From: Camellia lanceoleosa | Lineage: Eukaryota; Streptophyta; Magnoliopsida; Ericales; Theaceae | Reading direction: 5' to 3' | NCBI GenBank assembly: GCA_025200525.1 | Contig: CM045770.1 | Coordinates: 87,692,084 to 87,756,083, forward strand | Length of the DNA stretch: 64,000 nt | Shown: in pieces, positions 57,311-64,000 of the stretch | Position numbering within the stretch: position 1 is the first letter of the stretch | Layout of the letters: the number at the start of each line of letters is the position of its first letter | The notes under the pieces: generated by a model | What the model was told of the DNA's origin: nothing | Databases searched by the model: none | Seen by the model: only the letters and a program-made list of their open reading frames with translations | Position numbers and translations under genes: made by a program

Positions 57311-59104
57311 TTCTCACTTTCATAGCATTGTGCACACCAGGCTGTATCTTAGTTGCATTTCATGCATATCATGCATATTGCGTCGTGTTCGATAGGAATT
57401 AGCCCGCACGGAACGAGCCACGCTTTCAGACTCGAAGTGATGAACGGGTCTCAATCCCCAAGTCACCGACACTCCGGATCACCCATGACGGAGTTAGGTT
57501 TTGTTGTAGCATTCATCTGCATTCATCCCTATATTGAGTTGTGCAATCCGATTCCTCGGCCATCATGCATCGGTATGCGTGATTGGTGGCACGAGGATCG
57601 AGGCATGCATATATTTGTGAAATACATTGCTATGCCCTTTTCTTGCTCTGCTACAAAACCAAGGATCAACAACTTTTGGAGTTCGGCGCCAGATTTAGAA
57701 ATCGCAAACGAGGCTAATTGGGGCATCCTGATTTCGCGTCAGCGACCCAAAGATACACCATTCATCAACAATGGCGGCCCGGCTGCTTACATTCTGACTT
57801 TCTTAGTTAATTTGTTAATTAATTAAGAATTTGTATTTATTTCGGACTGTATTATTCTTTCTTTTGATCAGTATTATTTATTCGGACCCTACATGAGGGC
57901 AATGTTGTAATAAGGGTGTGTGAGTGTGATGTATGTCTTCCAACCCCCATTTCTTTTTCCCTTTTATTTATCCGCTTACGATGGTTAGATATAGGGCATA
58001 TTTCAATTAGCATACAGCATGACAGCATGTTTTGCATCATTCATCTGTTTTGCATGCACCGGGCTCGGCGCATTATACAAACTGCATCTGTATTTCAATT
58101 CCAAAATGAATACTTGATAGCTGTAGCATTTCATATACCATGTTTAGAATAGCCGAGCCTGCTATAGTTGCATCTTTGCATGTGTTGCATTAGGCATTTC
58201 TGCACATTTCGGATCATGCATGATTTCTAATCAGCTTTTGTTTTGGCTTGGAGTACTCGGTAAGTTTTATGCTTTAGCATCCTTACATGCGTGTGAGTGT
58301 TGCCATGATAGCATGCTTACCATGAGGCTAAATGCTTATGTGATATAACTGCCTTGAATGCCTGTGGGTGGAGGTTGAGTTACTTGAATTGGGACAATTC
58401 ATCGACTGTTTGTTTTAAGCCCACTAGATAGTGGCAACATCATGTTTTCTAAGCCCACCTGAGGGTGGCAAATCCGCATTTTAGCCTACTTGCGGGTAGC
58501 ACCATCACACCATTTTCAAACAAACAAACATGAAATGTTTTGTTCCAATTCAGACGACTCGGTCTATACTTGTTTGCTGCGAGCATCACATAGTAACCTA
58601 GGCTAATAACCGGAATAAGAACTCACAATGTTTTCAAAAACAGATATCATGGTTAGTAGAGGCCGGTCTTTGACCGGGCGAGAGGGGGTGCTCACGATGT
58701 GACCTTCCCTAATCGTACCCAAGTTCCCGAACCAACTTTGGTGATGACGGACACGTGGCCTTTCGGCACCGAGTCAGGGTTTCCTAAATTTCCCATTTTA
58801 AAAATATTTAGGTGGCGACTCTGTTATCTGGCAAAGCAGTCCATGTTTGGCACTTCTTTCAAAAAATCTGTTTTTCTTCAAAACGATTTGCTGGATTTGG
58901 ACTCTTTGGTTCAAGATTTGAGAACCGCAACAAAATCGAGTCCGAACTGTAGCGAGGTCCCTCGCGGGCTTGTTACAGGTGTAAGTTGCACACTTAAGAA
59001 AAGTCCTAAACTAAAACTTCAAGGGAGTGTCGATGTAATTTACTCAAAAAAAAAAAGAAAAGAAAAAGTAACAATGAATGTTGATATTTATATCAAACAT
59101 TTAT

Positions 59105-59896
59105 AGGTACATTACACTTACATCCCTGAGATTTGGGTTTAATACGTATCACTCATGACGTTTAGGAAATTACATTGACCCATTGTCATTGCAATTATTT
59201 AAATAGAATTAACGTTAGTATCAAAAAGATATTGAATTCATACACTCTCTCTTTTCTTGCTTTGGTTTGCTTTACTCTTTTCTTTTCTTTTTCTTTCCTT
59301 TGCTTTACTTTTTTTTTTTTAAATATAATTTCCTCTATTTTTTTAACTTAGAGTTATTGCCTTTCATATAAGTAGGCGGTTATGAAATGAGACTATTAAT
59401 CATAGGCCCCGTTTGTTTGGGGTTATAGGGAGGAGATTGGGTTTGATAGTGAGGTGAGACTACTATATGGGGTGTTTGTTTTGAGAGATGAGGAGGAGAC
59501 TCCTAATCCCTTGATATTAGTAAAGGCCTTGGAAGAGAGATTGGGAAATAGGAGGTAGAGATGGTATTAGAAAAATAGTGAGGGGATTAGAAATTTTTTT
59601 ATTTTTTTATTTTTTATATATTGGGATTTTTTTTAAAATATTAATGTTTAATTTTTTATATTTTTTTATTTGTTTTATTATTTTATATAAAAATAATTTA
59701 ACAATTCCTACACTAACAACTATCATCAAAACAAACACAATTTTACTTAATCCCCTCATTATCAATCCCTTCATTATGAATCCCCTCCATTCTACTTCTG
59801 AAAACAAACTGGGCCATAGGGTAGAATGTAATTTCTATAATGGCAGGGGTGAAATGTAATCGAACTAAATCTTAGGAGTGTCAGTGTAATTCATCC
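59105..59896. mobile_element. MULE-type MITE upstream of BAS1, with a nested second MITE
   Basis: Left end AGGTACATTACACTTACATC; right end reverse complement GGATGAATTACACTGACACT. The ends pair over about 35 bp. The flanking 9-bp repeats AACATTTAT (59096-59104) and AATATTTAT (59897-59905) differ at one base. Same family as 46227 and 61030. It is interrupted by the MITE at 59405-59815. Confidence 0.7.
59405..59815. mobile_element. GGCCCCGTTTG-type MITE
   Basis: Terminal inverted repeats GGCCCCGTTTGTTTGG and (reverse complement) GGCCCAGTTTGTTTTC, a very common plant MITE end. Both sides carry ATA, possibly a 3-bp TSD (PIF/Harbinger-like). An 8-bp hAT-type TSD was not found, so the superfamily is open. 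Confidence 0.65.
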
Positions 59897-59920
59897 AATA
59901 TTTATTTACAATAATTTTTT

Positions 59921-60843
59921 AGGGAGTTTTTTTGATAAATCCCCTTTTTAAGAGTTTTATTCCATCTAACTCATATTCTTTTTAACTATTCCATTAGGTC
60001 ATATTTGAGGTAAGAAGACCAATACACCCTAAATCTCTCTTGCCCTCATTAATGTTGATATTTAATATTGATTGTCATTATATCTTCACTCCAAAAAAAT
60101 GCATTAACTGCACACTATTGTTTAATGTTGATATATATATTACACATAAAAAATTAAACATGGTCCTTTATTAATTGTCATTATATTTTTGGTAGTTCCC
60201 ATGCATTATTGATTGTCATTATGTTTTGGTCGTTCCCATTCATCCAAATGTTGACTGTACGTGATGACGTGAATGTTCACATTAGATGACGTGAATGTGA
60301 ATGTTTATATCAGATGACGTTGTGATAAAGGTGATGTTAAGGTTCACATCAGTATTGCATCAAATTACATGACCGCAAGTCTCAACTTTCATTTGAATAT
60401 AAACATGATGTGAATGTTCACACTAAAACATATGAACATTCACGTTATCTGATATTAACATTGTGAACATTAATAGTTGTATTCACATTCATATATTTCA
60501 GTGTGAACATTCACATTTACGTCATCTGATGTGGACATTCACATCATCACGTACAATTAATATTTGGATGCATGAGAATTACCAAAATATAATGACAACC
60601 AATAAAGAATCATGTTTAATTTTTTTTGTGTAATGTATATCAACATTAAATAGTGGGGTGTAGTTGATGCATATCAATATTAAATATAATGGTATAAGAG
60701 TCTAAAAAAATAGTGTAAATCAATAAAAAAAAGACCTTATGGGATAAAAGTAAAAATACATAAGACTAAGTCGGTTATAAATTTCCTTTATAGACTTCTT
60801 GAGTTAGAACACTCCTAAATAGGATTTATCAATAAAAATCTTA
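59921..60843. repeat. 0.9-kb foldback (long inverted repeat) upstream of BAS1
   Basis: The left arm from AGGGAGTTTTTTTGATAAATCC and the right arm (reverse complement ...GATTTTTATTGATAAATCC) pair over nearly the whole length to a centre near 60380. Good matches include the ATTAAACATG, TGTCATTATATTTTGGTA, CCAAAT, ACGTGATGA and GTGAATGT blocks. The inner part is rich in GTGAATGTTCACA motifs. It would give a long hairpin RNA if transcribed. No coding sequence and no certain TSD. Confidence 0.75.
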
Positions 60844-61029
60844 ATTTTTTTAAATCAAATATAAAATTAAAAAAAAGAAAGAAAGAATGAGAGATGCTAC
60901 ACGGGAGAGATGCCCCCATACTTAAAGTAATGTTAGAGATTTCAAAATTTTTACTAAATACTTGATTTGAGTATGAGATTCACACTATATAAATACCACA
61001 CACATATAAAATTTTTGATAAAAATTTTA
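60844..61029. other. AT-rich spacer between foldback and MITE
   Basis: No gene; AT-rich sequence ending in the TSD AAAATTTTA of the next element. Confidence 0.5.
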
Positions 61030-61319
61030 GGGTAAATTACACTGATACCTCCTGAGGTTTATGTTTATTACAGTTTCTCCAATTAGATTTGAGAAATTAC
61101 ACTGACCCCCTGTTAATTTAATTTTATGTATAATGATCATTACGGTGAGGGAGAAACTGTTATGAAACTTTAAATCTCAAGAAACTGTTATGAAACTTTA
61201 AATCTCAAGGAACAATCTGTAATGAAACTTTAAAACTCAGAAAGAAAGATATAATTTCCAAAAAATAAGAGAAAAAATTATAATAAATATAAACCTTATG
61301 ATAGCAATATAATTTACCC
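61030..61319. mobile_element. MULE-type MITE next to the BAS1 leader
   Basis: 290 bp with inverted ends GGGTAAATTACACTGATACC and GGGTAAATTATATTGCTATC. The perfect 9-bp TSD AAAATTTTA lies at 61021-61029 and 61320-61328. It has an internal short tandem repeat (GAAACTTTAAATCTCAAG, near 61162-61210). Its right end is about 150 bp from the BAS1 start codon. Confidence 0.85.
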
Positions 61320-61472
61320 AAAATTTTAATAGACCTCTTGGAATCTCTAATTCTTTACCCACACCCAAACAAAAGCTTATCTCTCCTCTTTCTACTGCTC
61401 TACTTATCCACTCACCCTTCCATTCCCAACTCTTCACCTCAGACCGAGAGGCACAGTTTGGTTTGTCTAGCA
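61320..61472 (+). promoter_or_regulatory. BAS1 proximal promoter and 5' leader
   Basis: Only about 150 bp separate the MITE from the ATG. The stretch from about 61350 is pyrimidine-rich (CTCTCCTCTTTCTACTGCTC), as in many highly expressed plant leaders. No clear TATA box is present in this stretch, so the core promoter is TATA-less or lies partly inside the MITE. Confidence 0.5.
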
Positions 61473-63952
61473 ATGGCTTGCACAGCTACTTCAACGGCTC
61501 TTCTCTCATCTCCAAACCCTAGTACTAGGGCTTCTTCTTACATTTCCCCCAAATCCTCCCTTTCCACCAAACCCTTCTCTCAAACCCTATCCATCATCCC
61601 AACCTCCTTCAATGGTCTTCGCAAACCCTTCCACTCTCAACTCCCTCCTCCTTCCATCTCCTCCCCCAGATCTCACTCCCGCCGGAGTTTCCTTGTCAGA
61701 GCTGTAAGTGCTCTCTGTTTATTTATTTACAAAATCTCATTTTTATTTCTGGCTACTGTTTACTTTTGGTAGTTTTTCATATATCTATAAATTTTCTGTG
61801 CGTATACATGTCTCAGTTTCATTCTGGATACATTATTGACATTGACTCTGGAAATTCGTGTTCAATCAAGCTAATTGTCATGAAGTTAAGGGTTTCTAGT
61901 GTTTATCAAGAACACATATTTTTTTAGCTCAAATTAAACTTAATTGCAGCTAAGTTTTTTTTTTTCCCTTCAATATAGTGAAGGTAATGATTTTCAAGGA
62001 ATTGAAATTGGGTCTTCAAGTTTCTGTTATTCTTTGTAATATTGGATTTTTGTGGTTGTTGTTTAACTGATTCTCGTAATGTTGAATTCGGAATGAAACA
62101 GTACAGTGTTTTCTTCTTTCCATAATAGCCCTTTAATATGGTGAAGTTAATTATTTTCAAGGAATTAAAACTGGGTCTTCAAGCTTCTGTTACTCTTTGT
62201 GATATTGGATTTTTTGCGGTTGCTGTTTCGCTGATTTTCATAATGTCGAAATCAGAATGAAACAGCAGATTGTTTTTTCTTTCCATAATAGCTCTTTATT
62301 TCAATGTGGAAATCTATAACTGTTTTTGCAATTTGGTTTTCACCTTACTATCTTTCAAATGGAATTAGTCGAAAGAATTTAACATGCTGCGCGTTTTTGC
62401 CTCTTGCACATTTTTATTTCTATTACTTTTTCTTCCTCTTCAATACATTAGCTATTTATAAAAAAGAAATGGTTTTTCTGTTTGGTTTGTAAGCTATTAA
62501 GTCAATATAAAGCTATTTATAATTAAAACAGGTAGACGAACTACAAGATTGTATTTTCAGGATAATTAAAATGGGTAGACAATCTACAATTGTTAAGTTA
62601 TTCTTTAACATCATTGAAAAGACTAAAATTATTTCTGTCAGGTTCATGTGTTTCTTTTTTGAATTGGCTTGTCTTTGCAACAGGGTGAGCTTCCACTTGT
62701 TGGGAATACAGCACCAGACTTTGAGGCAGAGGCTGTTTTTGATCAGGAGTTCATCAAGGTAGTATATGAAAAGAACAGTGTTGTGAACAAAAAAACAAAT
62801 TATGAAGCATTGTTTGTCTTGGGTTATGCAATTATGTATTTGTTGCATATAATTGTTATCTAGTTTCAAAATTGGGTGCAGAACCTTTTGAGTGAAATTG
62901 ATGTCTAGTTTTGAATCCAGGTGTAGTGTACTCGAAATTCAGAATTAAATGATTAGGATTGACCTATGGTCCTCAACCAATGTTGTTAAACGTAAGAGTA
63001 CAATCAACAAGATTCTATGAAGCACGTATACAGGCATTGGTACAATATGGATACGTCGATATGGTAAAATAATGTAGGGTACGGGTACGGCAGGGTATGT
63101 TTGTAAAAATATTTATTCTTAATTTAGTGTAATGCAAAAATTAGTTAAATTGTTTTGTTGGTTAAGGTTCTAACCTAGAACCTGCATTTTAATGCCAAAA
63201 GTAAGGTATAAAGCAAAGTTAAATGTCATATGTTAATGAACCTACTAGACAAAGCTTAATTTTAAAATCTGGTTAACTATAGAAAAAAGTAAAATGAAAC
63301 TACTTTCACTTCTATATGAAAGAAAATATTATTTTGGTTGAAGTACTACTTGAGTATATATTAGGTACCTATGGGATACAAACAAATTTAATGAAAGAAA
63401 TTTGGGTTTGTGTTTTGTATACCTAGTGCGCATATAGAAGTATCATTAAAAGTACTGGTATGAGTACTTCATGTTTTTCAAAGTGCCCATGCTTCATGGA
63501 CAAGATCTCTAATTCCCTACCCATGCTAGCTAAAGGCTATCAAGTGTTATTGTGTCGGTAATGATAAACCACTCATTCATCTGATTAGTCATTTTTCCTA
63601 TGAAAAAAATTCTGAATAACAAAATAAGAGAAAATTCTGGATGGAGGGCATTTTGATTTTAAAATTCAACTTTACTCATGGCCTAATAAGGCCTAGTTGT
63701 CATGTGTCATATATGTATTTTTGGGGAGCAATATAACTCAGATAAAAAAATAAAAAAAATCCTCTACATATAGAAAATTACGGTATGCTTGCACCAGGAT
63801 ATCAATCAGCAATGCATACTTTGCTTTTACATTTTAATTGATATTCCTAAATTAGGGTTTGTTCTTGCAGGTTAAACTCTCAGAGTATATTGGGAAGAAA
63901 TATGTTATTCTCTTTTTCTACCCTCTGGATTTTACATTTGTTTGTCCTACTG
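61473..63952 (+). CDS. BAS1: 2-Cys peroxiredoxin BAS1, chloroplastic; exons 1-3, continues beyond window
   Basis: Three exons with GT-AG introns. Exon 1 (61473-61703) encodes [20 protein letters not shown]...RRSFLVRA, a Ser/Pro/Arg-rich chloroplast transit peptide. Exon 2 (62684-62758) encodes [20 protein letters not shown] and QEFIK. Exon 3 (63871-63952) encodes [20 protein letters not shown] and FTFVCPT. The peroxidatic Cys is the TGT at 63943-63945 in FVCPT. The resolving Cys exon is outside the window. Introns 1 and 2 are 980 and 1112 bp and in phase 0. The family reduces hydrogen peroxide and alkyl hydroperoxides in the stroma, is recharged mainly by NTRC and thioredoxins, and protects photosynthesis. 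The ATG context CAATGGC fits a plant start. Everything visible is intact. Confidence 0.95.
61968..62298. repeat. 163-bp tandem duplication in BAS1 intron 1
   Basis: Two diverged copies with offset 163 bp (TTTTCAAGGAATT at 61991 and 62154), each from an AATAT.GTGAAG start to a TTCTTTCCATAATAGC end. The intron splice sites lie outside it. Confidence 0.85.
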
Positions 63953-64000
63953 GTGAGTTTGGCTTTGAGTGAATGTAAATCCATTTTTTTTTTAAATTAT

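Larger units (their letters stand above)
53888..58977 (+). mobile_element. Giant solo LTR (5.1 kb), Ogre/Tat-like, TSD GGTGT
   Basis: Starts TGTAGACACCCC and ends GCTTGTTACA. TSD GGTGT lies at 53883-53887 and 58978-58982. Inside, in order: two imperfect repeats of about 140 bp (54250-54570), four roughly 22-bp TTTTTAGATATTTTGT-type repeats (54608-54700), a TATAAA box at 54709-54714, long related blocks (55030-55900), the hairpin array (56234-57310), and AGGTGGCGACTCTG at 58811-58824 near the end, as in other plant LTRs that start TGTAGACACCCC. No gag or pol. LTRs of this size are known in the Ogre group. Confidence 0.88.
53764..59006. mobile_element. Small MITE (about 148 bp) with 9-bp TSD, split by a 5.1-kb solo LTR
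   Basis: The TSD TAAACTAAA is present at 53755-53763 and 59007-59015. The ends are imperfect inverted repeats: GGGTCCTGTTATGGTGTGCA at the left, GGACTTTTCTTAAGTGTGCA at the right (reverse complement). A perfect 13-bp-arm hairpin (ATGGTGTGCAACC, loop of six) lies at 53774-53805. A 9-bp TSD points to a Mutator-type transposase source. Confidence 0.78.
46227..59045. mobile_element. MULE-type MITE broken by nested insertions (outermost layer)
   Basis: The left end at 46227 (GGATAAATTACACTAACACC...) and the right end at 59045 are inverted repeats. With the inserts 46414-53031 and 53764-59006 (each with one TSD copy) left out, the right terminal region pairs with the left over about 70 bp, up to the ATTTGAAAAATTACA stretch. 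Flanks are A9 at 46218-46226 and an A run from 59046, compatible with a 9-bp TSD. Own length is about 0.94 kb. The middle has an AT-rich block like the 13.3-kb foldback. Confidence 0.7.

Noticed and set aside
56715..57325. Repeated His/Cys/Arg-rich frames (FACPCARISRH...) as a zinc-rich protein
   Set aside because: They are translations of the hairpin array in three frames; no start context or family match.
57353..57826. Open frame of 157 residues in the giant LTR
   Set aside because: No recognisable motif and inside LTR sequence downstream of the hairpin array; no support for a protein.
58813..58824. TGGCGACTCTG as an internal primer-binding site (tRNA-Arg) ending the LTR there
   Set aside because: The TSD GGTGT places the LTR end at 58977. 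This motif recurs inside other plant LTRs that start TGTAGACACCCC.

Overview
This is nuclear DNA from a flowering plant, probably a woody eudicot; I cannot name the species. The evidence is long AT-rich intergenic DNA, Ty3/gypsy and copia-type LTR elements, several MITE families, a tRNA-derived SINE, and two ordinary plant genes. Those genes are an intronless plastid/mitochondrial mTERF protein (minus strand, 19519-20514) and the first three exons of a chloroplast 2-Cys peroxiredoxin, BAS1 (plus strand, from 61473 past the window edge). Almost everything else is transposable-element sequence, mostly decayed.

Layout. 1 to about 9280: minus-strand Ty3/gypsy element of the Tat lineage (element A) with gag, protease, RT, two RNase H domains and integrase, a 57-bp tandem array, and an extra gene on the opposite strand; its 3' LTR lies left of the window. 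9350-10100: copia-like LTR remnant. 10100-19500: intergenic DNA with a 413-bp tandem duplication, a MITE, microsatellites, an AT-rich foldback element, a complete SINE with perfect 20-bp target-site duplications (TSDs), and a non-coding element with two 871-bp LTRs. 19519-20514: mTERF gene. 20515-23723: nothing coding that I recognise.

23729-44632: a second complete Tat-lineage element (element B, plus strand, TSD TTTAC). A chromovirus-type Ty3 element (28673-37991, TSD ACCTC) is inserted between its two RNase H domains, and that element is split by a solo LTR (32503-34801, TSD TTTAG). Element B also carries a hairpin-forming tandem array and an antisense gene with two canonical, frame-preserving introns.

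44638-61320: a LINE-type RNase H remnant, a Helitron-like element, then a five-layer nest. A MULE-type MITE (46227-59045) holds (i) a solo LTR that itself holds two more solo LTRs and (ii) a small MITE that holds a 5.1-kb solo LTR. Every layer has its own TSD, and conceptually removing the inserts restores a continuous terminal inverted repeat. Two further MITEs, another nested MITE and a 0.9-kb foldback fill the space up to the BAS1 leader.

The most unusual signal is a recurring motif in the LTRs: 10-bp palindromes of the CGCTCGAGCG type set in pairs with centres exactly 20 bp apart. The motif occurs in at least five LTRs from different families, and in one LTR the core is changed to CACGTG with the palindrome and near-20-bp pairing kept. 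Related signals are arrays of tandem hairpins in the 5.1-kb LTR (eleven 40-nt hairpins) and in the 3' regions of both Tat elements.
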